14,867 nucleotides of DNA from assembly GCA_002371375.1 (NCBI GenBank), contig DFIB01000129.1, positions 1-14,867 of the forward strand, given 5' to 3'. This DNA comes from Mageeibacillus sp. UBA3708 (GTDB lineage: Bacteria; Bacillota; Clostridia; Saccharofermentanales; Saccharofermentanaceae). Numbering within the stretch: position 1 is the first letter of the stretch; every line of letters starts with the position of its first letter. The position numbers were made by a program, and so were the translations under genes. Positions 1 through 6,579 of the stretch are shown here, piece by piece. Under the pieces are notes generated by a model. That model saw nothing but the letters and a program-made list of their open reading frames with translations. It did no database searches and was not told where the DNA came from.

Positions 1-32
1 AATCAATCTGGTCTTCCTATTTAGGTCTGATG

Positions 33-41
33 TGGTATAAT
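33..41 (+). promoter_or_regulatory. Extended -10 promoter of the XRE gene
   Basis: TG-G-TATAAT (TG at 33-34, TATAAT at 36-41) is a perfect extended -10 element. No good -35 hexamer lies 16-18 bases upstream, as is usual for extended -10 promoters. Transcription would start near 48, leaving a leader of about 30 bases before the ATG at 80. Confidence 0.5.
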
Positions 42-64
42 GAGGACATGATTTCTACACAAAC

Positions 65-70
65 GAGGTG
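65..70 (+). promoter_or_regulatory. Ribosome binding site deciding the XRE start
   Basis: GAGGTG ends 9 bases before the ATG at 80. The GTG at 68, which would give a longer reading frame, lies inside this site and cannot be served by it. The ATG at 80 is therefore the likely start. Confidence 0.65.
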
Positions 71-79
71 CTTTCGGAT

Positions 80-1042
80 ATGAAATTAGGTAACAAGATC
101 AGGAAATACAGGCAGCTCCACGATATGTCCCAGAAAGAACTGGGAATGAAGGTCGGATTCTCTGCTGCTACAGCCGATTCGAGGATGAGAAAGTATGAGA
201 GCGATGCTATGGCTCCTAAGGCGGATATCCGAGCAAAGATCGCTGAAGCCCTAAATATAGATCTTGAAGCAATCTCTGATGTGGAGATATCTTCCTTTGC
301 AGACATAATGTATGTTCTTTTCGAATTGGAAGAGAAATATGGTCTTAAGATTGAAAAGAAAGATGGTAAGACATCCATAGTCTTCGACGATTCCGACAGG
401 GATCTGGAAACGTTAATCAGCTTCCTGACAGCATGGAAAGACAAGAAGGATGCTTTATCGGACGATCCGAAAGATGTACACGATTATGAGATGTGGAAGT
501 CTCACTTCGTAACCGATATTAATGATTACTATGCTAAAAAAGAGGAAGAGATAAGCAGTTTCTATAAGAAATCAGTATCTTCTTACAAGGGCTCTTATTC
601 GAAGACGACTTCCGATGTCGTAAGACTCCTGAGGAAGATAGTAGAATCCGGGGTCTCCCTTTCTACAAGGACAAAGCATATATCTCAGGGAGTGCTTGCT
701 AACGGATTCACATTCAAGGTTAATGAACTCCTGAATCCGACGACAGATGAAGCAAAGAAGTTGTTTGCACAATTCCTCGCTGAGTTTATGTATTGGGAGA
801 AGCTCGGCGCAAAGACATACACCGACATGCAGATGCCGGACGGATCTTTCTCTATTACATATTATGTAGAGGTAAGTTCCTTCAGTGTGATCGTTAATCT
901 CATTAATGACTTTATAAGGCATTATGAGAGCAGAGAAGGTCAGAGCGAATATTCACTCGATGCTTTTGAGGAAGGATTTGAATCCGACCTTAAGACATAC
1001 TGCAACGACATAAAAGACGAAATCAAATTATTCTCCCACTGA
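80..1042 (+). CDS. XRE-family helix-turn-helix regulator with long C-terminal region
   Basis: This is a 320-residue DNA-binding protein, probably a transcription regulator; its target is unknown. Residues 4-60 form a Cro/CI-type helix-turn-helix domain: it opens GNKIRKYRQLHDMSQKELG, and the candidate recognition segment (about 27-41) ends in RMRKYE. Residues about 74-143 hold a patch (FELEEKYGLKI, then a W-x-x-K segment and YEMWK) of a kind I associate with clostridial XRE proteins, possibly a sensor or dimerisation region. Residues about 150-320 are mostly helical and charged, and I do not recognise them. No signal peptide or membrane segment is seen. The start is set by a GAGGTG site. Its own promoter and its strand, opposed to the leftward replication fork, separate it from guaA, with which it converges. 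Downstream lie a tRNA T-arm look-alike and two tandem 10-bp repeats, so it may be accessory DNA. The DNA-binding role is fairly secure; the rest is open. Confidence 0.8.
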   Translation: MKLGNKIRKYRQLHDMSQKELGMKVGFSAATADSRMRKYESDAMAPKADIRAKIAEALNIDLEAISDVEISSFADIMYVLFELEEKYGLKIEKKDGKTSIVFDDSDRDLETLISFLTAWKDKKDALSDDPKDVHDYEMWKSHFVTDINDYYAKKEEEISSFYKKSVSSYKGSYSKTTSDVVRLLRKIVESGVSLSTRTKHISQGVLANGFTFKVNELLNPTTDEAKKLFAQFLAEFMYWEKLGAKTYTDMQMPDGSFSITYYVEVSSFSVIVNLINDFIRHYESREGQSEYSLDAFEEGFESDLKTYCNDIKDEIKLFSH

Positions 1043-1057
1043 CCTCAAGTTCAAATC

Positions 1058-1078
1058 TTGGGAACATTTTGGGAACAT
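1058..1078 (+). repeat. Tandem TTGGGAACAT repeat, 11-bp period
   Basis: TTGGGAACAT occurs at 1058-1067 and 1069-1078, one helical turn apart. Just before it, 1044-1062 folds like a tRNA T-arm: CTCAAG, loop TTCAAAT, then CTTGGG. The spacing suits a protein bound on one face of the DNA, possibly integrase arm sites. No integrase gene is present in the window. Confidence 0.55.
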
Positions 1079-1080
1079 AA

Positions 1081-1110
1081 AAAAGCGAAAGCCCCGTAGA
1101 TTGGGGCTTT
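1081..1110 (-). terminator. Intrinsic terminator of the purA-guaA unit
   Basis: A perfect 8-bp inverted repeat, AAAGCCCC and GGGGCTTT, spans 1088-1110 with a 7-base loop. On the minus strand it is followed by CGCTTTTTT. It lies 15 bases past the guaA stop codon. On the plus strand no T-run follows, so it acts mainly on guaA transcripts. Confidence 0.85.
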
Positions 1111-1124
1111 CCAAGGTTTATAGA

Positions 1125-2663
1125 CTATTCGAGTTCTATCGTCGCCGGCGGCTTTCCCGTGCAGTCATAAAGCACTCGATTGATACCCTTGACTTCATTG
1201 ACTATGCGCGAGGATACTCTGCCGATCAGACTCCAGGGCAGTTCTGCAAATTCGGCTGTCATAAAGTCCGTGGTTGTCACGGCGCGGATGACGCATGCAT
1301 AGTCGTACGTTCTCTCGTCGCCCATGCAGCCGACTGAACGCATGTTGGTGAGGGCTGCGAAGAACTGATTTGCCACCTTATCGAATCCGGCTCTCGCCAT
1401 TTCCTGGCGGAAGATGTAATCTGCATCCTGGACGATCCTTACCTTCTCGGCCGTAACTTCACCGACAATACGGATGGCGAGGCCCGGACCCGGGAACGGC
1501 TGTCTGAATACAAGGTTCTCAGGAATGCCGAGTTCCAGTCCTGCCTTTCGTACTTCGTCCTTGAACAGAAGTCGGAGAGGTTCGATTATCTCCTTGAAAT
1601 CAACGTAGTCCGGAAGACCTCCGACGTTATGGTGAGACTTGATAACGGCACTCTTGCCAAGACCGGACTCGATGACGTCCGGATATATCGTGCCCTGTAC
1701 AAGGAAATCAACTGCGCCGATCTTCTTGGCCTCCTCCTCGAAGACTCTGATGAATTCCTCTCCGATGATCTTGCGCTTCGCCTCCGGCTCATCAACGCCA
1801 GCCAGCTTGTCGTAGAATCGTTGCTGTGCATTTACTCTGATGAAATTAAGATCGTAAGGACCTTCCGGGCCGAATACTGCTTCGACTTCATCACCTTCAT
1901 TCTTACGGAGAAGCCCGTGATCGACGAATACGCAGGTAAGCTGCTTGCCGACTGCTTTCGACAGGAGGACTGCGGCTACGGAAGAATCAACGCCGCCTGA
2001 CAGAGCGCAGAGAACTCGGCCGGAACCGACCCTTGCACGTATATCTCTTATGGATGTCTCAACGAAAGAATCCATCTTCCAGTCACACTTGCATCCGCAG
2101 GCGCGCTTGAGGAAATTCTCCAGCACTTTCATACCTTCAACAGTGTGTGATACTTCAGGATGGAACTGAACGCAGTAGAGTTTTTTGTCTTCGTTCTGTG
2201 CTGCAGCCACGGGACATACAGACGTCTTTGCTGTAATGGTGAATCCGGGTGCTGCTTCAGCGATATACACGGTGTGGCTCATCCAACAGACTGTCTTGTC
2301 CGATACACCCTTGAACAAAGTCGTACTGTTATCAACGTCCACGTCAGTATGGCCGTATTCTCTTACTTCTGCTTTCTTGACGGTTCCTCCGAGGAGATAA
2401 TTCATGAGCTGTGCACCATAGCATATGCCGAGTACGGGGATGCCCAGTTCAAAAAGAGCGGGATCGCACTTGGGACTGTCCTCATCATAAACAGATGCAG
2501 GACCTCCGGTGAGGATGATACCGGTCGGGTTCATCTCTCTTATCTTATCGATAGGCGTATCTGAAGATATTACTTCACTGTACACCGACAGTTCCCTGAC
2601 GCGTCTGGCGATCAGCTGGTTATACTGACCTCCGAAATCCATTACCAGAATGCTCTCACTCAT
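1125..2663 (-). CDS. guaA: GMP synthase (glutamine-hydrolysing)
   Basis: GuaA converts XMP, ATP and glutamine to GMP in the cytoplasm, the last step of the guanine branch of purine synthesis. The N-terminal half is a class I glutamine amidotransferase: the nucleophile Cys81 lies in GICYGAQ, and His168 and Glu170 in FHPEVSHT. The ATP-pyrophosphatase half has its P-loop SGGVDSS at about 222-228 and ends in the dimerisation domain ([21 protein letters not shown]). At 512 residues it has the usual length (Bacillus subtilis GuaA is about 513). I chose the ATG at 2663 because GGAGGG lies 8 bases upstream; the in-frame ATG at 2669 is only 2 bases from it. The usual MSHGD loop reads MSHTV here, a local divergence. 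It follows purA, with a strong hairpin between them. Confidence 0.97.
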   Translation of the reverse strand: MSESILVMDFGGQYNQLIARRVRELSVYSEVISSDTPIDKIREMNPTGIILTGGPASVYDEDSPKCDPALFELGIPVLGICYGAQLMNYLLGGTVKKAEVREYGHTDVDVDNSTTLFKGVSDKTVCWMSHTVYIAEAAPGFTITAKTSVCPVAAAQNEDKKLYCVQFHPEVSHTVEGMKVLENFLKRACGCKCDWKMDSFVETSIRDIRARVGSGRVLCALSGGVDSSVAAVLLSKAVGKQLTCVFVDHGLLRKNEGDEVEAVFGPEGPYDLNFIRVNAQQRFYDKLAGVDEPEAKRKIIGEEFIRVFEEEAKKIGAVDFLVQGTIYPDVIESGLGKSAVIKSHHNVGGLPDYVDFKEIIEPLRLLFKDEVRKAGLELGIPENLVFRQPFPGPGLAIRIVGEVTAEKVRIVQDADYIFRQEMARAGFDKVANQFFAALTNMRSVGCMGDERTYDYACVIRAVTTTDFMTAEFAELPWSLIGRVSSRIVNEVKGINRVLYDCTGKPPATIELE

Positions 2664-2671
2664 TGACATTA

Positions 2672-2677
2672 CCCTCC
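2672..2677 (-). promoter_or_regulatory. guaA ribosome binding site
   Basis: GGAGGG on the minus strand selects the ATG at 2663 (8-base spacing) over the one at 2669 (2 bases). It begins immediately after the T-tract of the preceding hairpin. Confidence 0.75.
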
Positions 2678-2712
2678 AAAAACAATCAGCACCATTCCGT
2701 GAATGATGCTGA
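2678..2712 (-). terminator. Terminator or attenuator hairpin between purA and guaA
   Basis: The arms 2701-2712 and 2686-2697 form a 12-bp stem on the minus-strand RNA, with one G-U wobble and a 3-base loop. TTGTTTTT follows at 2685-2678, and the guaA ribosome binding site comes next. The stem starts only 9 bases past the purA stop. Its shape is that of an intrinsic terminator, yet the two genes look like one unit. It may be leaky or conditional, or it may limit guaA expression relative to purA. Confidence 0.7.
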
Positions 2713-2721
2713 CATAACTGA

Positions 2722-3999
2722 TTATCTGTAGATTATCTCTTCCCTTGCAGGACCTGTTGATACGATTGAGATATGAACTCCGAGCTCCTTCTCAACGAAC
2801 AGGACATAGTCCTGCGCCTCCTTGGGGAGCTTGTCGAAATCCGTGATTCCTCTGATATCGCACTTCCATCCGGGGAGCTTCGTAAGCACAGGCTTAGCTC
2901 TGTCGATCTTTGTGGGATTAGGGAAATCTTTGGTAATCTCACCGTCGACATCATATGCTACACAGACGGGGATCTCATCGAGATAACCGAGGCAGTCCAT
3001 AACCGTAAATGCTACTTCAGTGGCACCCTGAACACGGCAGCCGTATCTGGAAGCAACGGCATCGAACCACCCTACTCTTCTGGGTCTTCCCGTTGTGGCA
3101 CCGTATTCTCCCTTGTCGCCGCCCCTCTTACGGAGCTCTTCTGCTTCAACAGGATCTAATATCTCGCTTACGAAAGCACCTGCACCTACTGCAGAAGAAT
3201 ATGCTTTGACGACCGTTACTATATCCTTGATCTCATAAGGCGGGATACCTGCACCGACTGCACCGAATCCTGCAAGAGTCGAAGAAGATGTTACCATGGG
3301 ATAGATTCCCATATCCGGATCCTTCATGGAACCGAGCTGTCCTTCGAGAAGTATCTTCTTACCTTCCTTTATCGCATCGTAGAGATAACTCTGAGTGTCT
3401 TTTACAAAAGGCGCGATGATATTCTTATATTCCATCAGTGTTCCGTAAATCTCTTCCGGATTAATCGGATCCTTCTTATAGAGATTCACGATAAGCGTAT
3501 TCTTGATCTCCAGGACTCTTGCAATTTTCTCCTTAAGAACATCTTCGTCTTCAAAAAGTTCGCATACCTGAAATCCTATCTTCGCATACTTATCGGAGTA
3601 GAAGGGAGCAATTCCTGACTTCGTCGATCCGAATGCTTTGCCGCCGAGTCTCTCCTCCTCAAGCTGATCAAAGAGAACATGATACGGCATTACCATCTGT
3701 GCCCTGTCAGACACCAGAACATTGGGAGTGATCCCCTTGCTCTTAAGGTCGTTATACTCCTCTATGAACTTCGGAATATTAAGTGCAACTCCGTTGCCTA
3801 TGATGTTGACGATGTTCTTATGGAAAGCTCCGGAAGGCATCAGGTGAAGGGCAAATCTTCCATATTCGTTGATTATCGTATGACCTGCATTTGCACCGCC
3901 CTGAAATCTGATGACTATATCGGAATCGTTCGCCAGAAGGTCAGTTATCTTACCCTTACCTTCATCTCCCCAGTTCGCGCCGACTATTGCTCTGACCAT
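2722..3999 (-). CDS. purA: Adenylosuccinate synthetase
   Basis: PurA joins IMP and aspartate using GTP to give adenylosuccinate, the committed step to AMP; it acts in the cytoplasm as a dimer. The N-terminus carries the GTP-binding and catalytic loop [14 protein letters not shown] (residues 7-20, with Asp12 as the likely base). [12 protein letters not shown] follows, with catalytic His40. [12 protein letters not shown], the IMP and GTP binding segment, lies near residue 303. The length of 425 is normal. Several motifs differ from the E. coli form: [11 protein letters not shown] replaces GTTGRGIGPAY, and EGQLG replaces EGAQG. I know this variant from Lachnospiraceae and relatives, which supports a clostridial source. 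GGAGG lies 6 bases before the ATG. An extended -10 promoter just upstream separates it from the sortase gene, and guaA follows after 58 bases. Confidence 0.96.
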   Translation of the reverse strand: MVRAIVGANWGDEGKGKITDLLANDSDIVIRFQGGANAGHTIINEYGRFALHLMPSGAFHKNIVNIIGNGVALNIPKFIEEYNDLKSKGITPNVLVSDRAQMVMPYHVLFDQLEEERLGGKAFGSTKSGIAPFYSDKYAKIGFQVCELFEDEDVLKEKIARVLEIKNTLIVNLYKKDPINPEEIYGTLMEYKNIIAPFVKDTQSYLYDAIKEGKKILLEGQLGSMKDPDMGIYPMVTSSSTLAGFGAVGAGIPPYEIKDIVTVVKAYSSAVGAGAFVSEILDPVEAEELRKRGGDKGEYGATTGRPRRVGWFDAVASRYGCRVQGATEVAFTVMDCLGYLDEIPVCVAYDVDGEITKDFPNPTKIDRAKPVLTKLPGWKCDIRGITDFDKLPKEAQDYVLFVEKELGVHISIVSTGPAREEIIYR

Positions 4000-4033
4000 A
4001 ATATGCCTCCGGAATCGTAAAATTAACGGATGA

Positions 4034-4056
4034 ATTATAGCATCTTATTAATAAGA
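4034..4056 (-). promoter_or_regulatory. purA promoter with palindrome next to the -10
   Basis: On the minus strand TG-C-TATAAT (4042-4034) is a perfect extended -10 element about 35 bases from the purA ATG. TCTTATTAATAAGA at 4043-4056, a perfect 14-bp palindrome, lies where the -35/-10 spacer would be. No good -35 is visible. The palindrome may be an operator; no regulator can be named. Confidence 0.5.
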
Positions 4057-4075
4057 ATAAAATATTGATTTTAGT

Positions 4076-4846
4076 CTATTTGGGAACACATATAACAAGT
4101 CTTCTGTAGCCCTTACCCCGTTCCGTTGCACATGTGACGAGCGTAAGCTGCTCATCAGCCGAGGCATCTGCCACTATATTCTCGAGCAGCTGGTTAGGAG
4201 ATACAAACTTAACTTCTCTGACCTTATACCGGAGTTCACGGCCTGAAGAAGTGACAAATACCACTGTATCTCCCTTCTTTACCTCCTTGAGCCTGTAGAA
4301 CATCGTAGATGTGTGCTGATTCCTGTGACCGAGTATAGTGGAATTGCCGGCCTCGCCGGGCATTGCAGATTGTTCGTAGTGACCCAGTCCGTATCTCAGG
4401 GCAACCCTCGACGCCACACTCCAGCAGGGCAGATTAAGATTTATCTTATCTATCTTAAGTACGCCTATGCAAGTCAACTCGATGTTCTTGGGAAGCTTAT
4501 TCTCCATCTCCTCGACTTCGTTATATAATTCTGTTAATTCCTCCTCATCACCCAGATAGTCGTAGCTCTCCCCTGCCACTTCATTTCCGTCTCTGGGCAC
4601 GATTATAGTCATTGGGGTCGACTCGACCGAAGGATCGGTATTGGTGGCATTCTGCCTTATCTGATCCTCAATGCTTGCCAGTGCATCATTTGTGATCTTC
4701 ATTCTGTTAGCACTTCTTATGGGATCTATCAGAAGCAGTATTACGCCCGTGACAAAAAAAGCGGCAGCGATAATGATCAGTATTACCGTCGATACGCGCG
4801 TCTTCTGTTTTTTGTTATTTCTTTTGTCAATATCGTTGTATTCCAT
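4076..4846 (-). CDS. Sortase, class D-like, membrane anchored
   Basis: Sortases are membrane transpeptidases outside the cell that cut a sorting signal near the C-terminus of secreted proteins and attach them to the wall or to each other. This 256-residue protein has a basic N-terminus (NKRNNKKQK-like, residues 8-17) and one membrane helix at about 19-40, then an extracellular linker with an acidic stretch at 98-116. The catalytic domain shows His174 in ILGHR, Cys239 in TLVTC and Arg248 or Arg249 in GYRRLVICVPK. LPGE-like AMPGEAGNS and TLVTC suggest class D, but the class is a judgement. The ATG at 4846 is preferred: GGTGA lies 5 bases upstream, and it overlaps the alternative GTG at 4855. 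No sorted substrate gene is in the window. It is transcribed divergently from dnaA, an uncommon position for a sortase. Confidence 0.88.
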   Translation of the reverse strand: MEYNDIDKRNNKKQKTRVSTVILIIIAAAFFVTGVILLLIDPIRSANRMKITNDALASIEDQIRQNATNTDPSVESTPMTIIVPRDGNEVAGESYDYLGDEEELTELYNEVEEMENKLPKNIELTCIGVLKIDKINLNLPCWSVASRVALRYGLGHYEQSAMPGEAGNSTILGHRNQHTSTMFYRLKEVKKGDTVVFVTSSGRELRYKVREVKFVSPNQLLENIVADASADEQLTLVTCATERGKGYRRLVICVPK

Positions 4847-4872
4847 AAAAATCACCGCGAAAATATATATAA

Positions 4873-4898
4873 ATTATAAACTCTTTTTGTGCTATTAT
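4873..4898. promoter_or_regulatory. Divergent sortase and dnaA promoters
   Basis: On the plus strand TG-C-TATTAT (TG 4890-4891, hexamer 4893-4898) is an extended -10 for dnaA, about 35 bases before its ATG. On the minus strand TATAAT (4878-4873) would serve the sortase. Neither has a convincing -35. The two sites are only about 15 bases apart, so the two transcripts probably compete. I see no DnaA-box-like repeat here. Confidence 0.45.
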
Positions 4899-4919
4899 GT
4901 ATCTACTTTTTATCTTTAA

Positions 4920-4925
4920 GAGGTG
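4920..4925 (+). promoter_or_regulatory. dnaA ribosome binding site
   Basis: GAGGTG, 8 bases before the ATG at 4934, fixes the dnaA start. In-frame codons further upstream (for example at 4889) would add residues unlike any DnaA N-terminus. A TTG at 4928 is too close to be used. Confidence 0.75.
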
Positions 4926-4933
4926 TTTTGAGT

Positions 4934-6265
4934 ATGAATTCCGACCTGTGGAACAAGGCTTTGAAGATCCTGTCTCTTGACGGCAGGATCGATCCTGTAG
5001 TATATGAGACTATACTGTCCAAAGTCAATCAGGTTCATTTCGAAGATAATATCCTCGTTCTTGCGGCAAGGGATGCTTTCTCACTCAACATACTCAAGGG
5101 CAACGAGATCAGCTCAATCGTAAGTGAAGCTGTTAATCTGATCAATAACTACCCTGTATCCGTCAAGTTTATCAAAGCCGGAGACGAGAATTCTCTGAGA
5201 ACATCTGTTATAGCCGAGAAGAAAGTAATATCAAAGAACAATACCAACAACTCTTCCCTGCTTACCGATGAATATACTTTCGAGAATTTTATAGTAGGCG
5301 ATTGTAACAGATTTGCGCATGCATCAGCGGTTTCCGTTGCCAATAATCCGGGTTCAAGACAGCGTAATCCCTTCTATCTGTGGGGTAATTCGGGGCTTGG
5401 CAAAACACATCTCATGAAGGCAATAGGATATGCCATCCAGCAGAATTTTGACGACAAGATTGTTCTCTATACTACTTGTGAGGAGTTCACAAGTGCTTTT
5501 GTACAATGCAGAATGAGTAATGATTATGACTCTTTCCGCAACAAATACCGTTCAGTTGATGTATTGATGATCGATGACATCCAGTTTCTTATCGGTAAGA
5601 AGGAGACGATCAATGAGTTCTTCAACACGTTTGAATCACTTGTTAATTCAGGCAAGCAGATAATAATCTCAAGCGATAAAGCACCTAATAACCTGATAGA
5701 CTTCGACGCACGTCTTACTTCAAGGTTCCAGAACGGCATCCTTATGGATATCCAGCCGCCGGATTTTGAGACACGCAAGGCTATATTTCTCAGCAAAGTC
5801 AGAAATGATGGACTGACTATCGGTGAAGATATCGTTGATTATGTCTGTGAGAACATCACTACAAACATCAGAGAGCTTAACGGGGCTTATAATACCATAT
5901 CTTCCTATATATCGCTGTCCAACGGTATCATTGATATAGAGACGGTCAAAAACCTTCTGTCTTCTATTATCTCACCTAACAAGAAGAAATATGTAACACC
6001 TGAGATGATCATGAATTCAGTATCAAGATATTATGATATATCTGTGGAGAATATGCAGTCCACAAAGCGTAATGCGGATGTTGCCATTGCAAGAAGCATT
6101 GCCATGTACCTCATGAGAGATATCCTGGATCTTACCCTGGATAAGATAGGCAAGTATTTCGGTAATCGCAAGCATACGACCGTAATCAACAGCATCAATA
6201 ACGTGGAAGAGAATCCAGACCTCAAGAAGGAAGCCGAAGAGATCAAGAAGAGGATCAATGAATAA
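4934..6265 (+). CDS. dnaA: Chromosomal replication initiator DnaA
   Basis: DnaA is the AAA+ ATPase that binds origin boxes, melts the origin and helps load the helicase; it also acts as a regulator. It has 443 residues, the usual Firmicutes length. Domain I covers about 1-85 and a short Asn/Ser-rich linker about 95-115. The AAA+ core has Walker A GNSGLGKT (151-158), Walker B DVLMIDD (209-215), the ARLTSRF box and IRELNGA. The C-terminal DNA-binding domain contains AIARSIAMYL and the signature GNRKHTTV at 410-417. That signature is odd: nearly all DnaA proteins have GGRDHTTV or GGRDHSTV, so Lys413 replaces the aspartate equivalent to E. coli Asp433, and Asp403 replaces Pro423. Both positions touch box bases in E. 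coli. The arginine equivalent to Arg399 is kept. It heads the rightward replication gene cluster. Confidence 0.98.
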   Translation: MNSDLWNKALKILSLDGRIDPVVYETILSKVNQVHFEDNILVLAARDAFSLNILKGNEISSIVSEAVNLINNYPVSVKFIKAGDENSLRTSVIAEKKVISKNNTNNSSLLTDEYTFENFIVGDCNRFAHASAVSVANNPGSRQRNPFYLWGNSGLGKTHLMKAIGYAIQQNFDDKIVLYTTCEEFTSAFVQCRMSNDYDSFRNKYRSVDVLMIDDIQFLIGKKETINEFFNTFESLVNSGKQIIISSDKAPNNLIDFDARLTSRFQNGILMDIQPPDFETRKAIFLSKVRNDGLTIGEDIVDYVCENITTNIRELNGAYNTISSYISLSNGIIDIETVKNLLSSIISPNKKKYVTPEMIMNSVSRYYDISVENMQSTKRNADVAIARSIAMYLMRDILDLTLDKIGKYFGNRKHTTVINSINNVEENPDLKKEAEEIKKRINE

Positions 6266-6285
6266 TGAACAATTTTTGTTCATTA
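6263..6285 (+). repeat. 10-bp inverted repeat at the dnaA stop codon
   Basis: TAATGAACAA (6263-6272) and TTGTTCATTA (6276-6285) are perfect inverted copies separated by TTT; the left arm starts at the dnaA stop codon. No T-tract follows, so a terminator is unlikely. It is better read as two head-to-head copies of the TTGTTCA box found elsewhere in this gap. Confidence 0.7.
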
Positions 6286-6340
6286 GTTGATAACTTGTTG
6301 TCGGTAAATTGTTCATAAAAAACAGCTGTTCACAATTTAT

Positions 6341-6429
6341 GAGTTTTGAATAACATTTTTTTGAGTTATAAACATACTTTTAACACTGTTAAATAGTTGT
6401 ATTTATTGGATTTACGTGAGTTTTGAATA
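6341..6429 (+). repeat. GAGTTTTGAATA direct repeat in the origin
   Basis: The 12-mer GAGTTTTGAATA is present at 6341-6352 and 6418-6429, with a partial relative GAGTTATAAA at 6363-6372 between them. The first copy overlaps a one-mismatch canonical DnaA box on the minus strand (6345-6353). Confidence 0.6.
6379..6393. promoter_or_regulatory. Palindrome TTTAACACTGTTAAA, candidate operator
   Basis: A perfect inverted repeat with 7-bp arms around a central C. The same design, with a central T and one more pair, occurs upstream of gyrB at 9228-9244. The owner of the site is unknown. Confidence 0.5.
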
Positions 6430-6529
6430 TTTTCTACATCTATAACAGTACGAATACAAAATAGCTTATATATATGAAAATTGCACAAATTCCGCCACTA
6501 TTCTTATTTATTTTAATAACATAAAGTAG

Positions 6530-6535
6530 TATAAT
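6530..6535 (+). promoter_or_regulatory. dnaN -10 element
   Basis: TATAAT, 44 bases before the dnaN ATG, with no good -35. The start of transcription would fall near 6542, so the TTGTTCACT box at 6548-6556 lies in the initial transcribed region. That position could allow DnaA to repress dnaN. Confidence 0.4.
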
Positions 6536-6579
6536 CTTTAAGGAAATTTGTTCACTTCATATCGAAAGGAAATAAACCA

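Larger units (their letters stand above)
6266..6579 (+). other. Probable replication origin (oriC), dnaA-dnaN gap
   Basis: This 314-base non-coding gap is strikingly AT-rich, with runs such as 6501-6520, and sits where Firmicutes origins unwind. It holds five copies of a TTGTTCA-type box: TTGTTCATT on the minus strand at 6264-6272 and on plus at 6276-6284, TTGTTCATA at 6309-6317, CTGTTCACA at 6326-6334 and TTGTTCACT at 6548-6556. It also has GAGTTTTGAATA twice (6341-6352, 6418-6429) and the palindrome 6379-6393. No exact TTATNCACA box was found; TTATAAACA (6366-6374) and TTATTCAAA (minus, 6345-6353) each miss by one base. Genes on both sides point away from it, as expected for an origin. A clear DnaA-trio unwinding element was not found. 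Confidence 0.75.

Noticed and set aside
1125..2663. Several reading frames of 70-130 codons on the plus strand opposite guaA
   Set aside because: They are antisense to a complete, well-conserved guaA, lack ribosome binding sites and resemble no family.
4000..4075. Purine riboswitch upstream of purA
   Set aside because: The leader is only about 30 bases from the predicted start and has no aptamer-like three-way junction.
4080..4088. A third TTGGGAACA, like the tandem repeat near 1058
   Set aside because: It is formed by the last codons of the sortase (Val-Pro-Lys on the minus strand) and stands alone.
6263..6285. dnaA intrinsic terminator
   Set aside because: The inverted repeat is AT-rich and no U-tract follows; the TTGTTCA box explanation fits better.
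6266..6579. DnaA-trio unwinding element near AGTAGTA at 6525-6531
   Set aside because: At most one or two trios fit and no box sits at the required distance.
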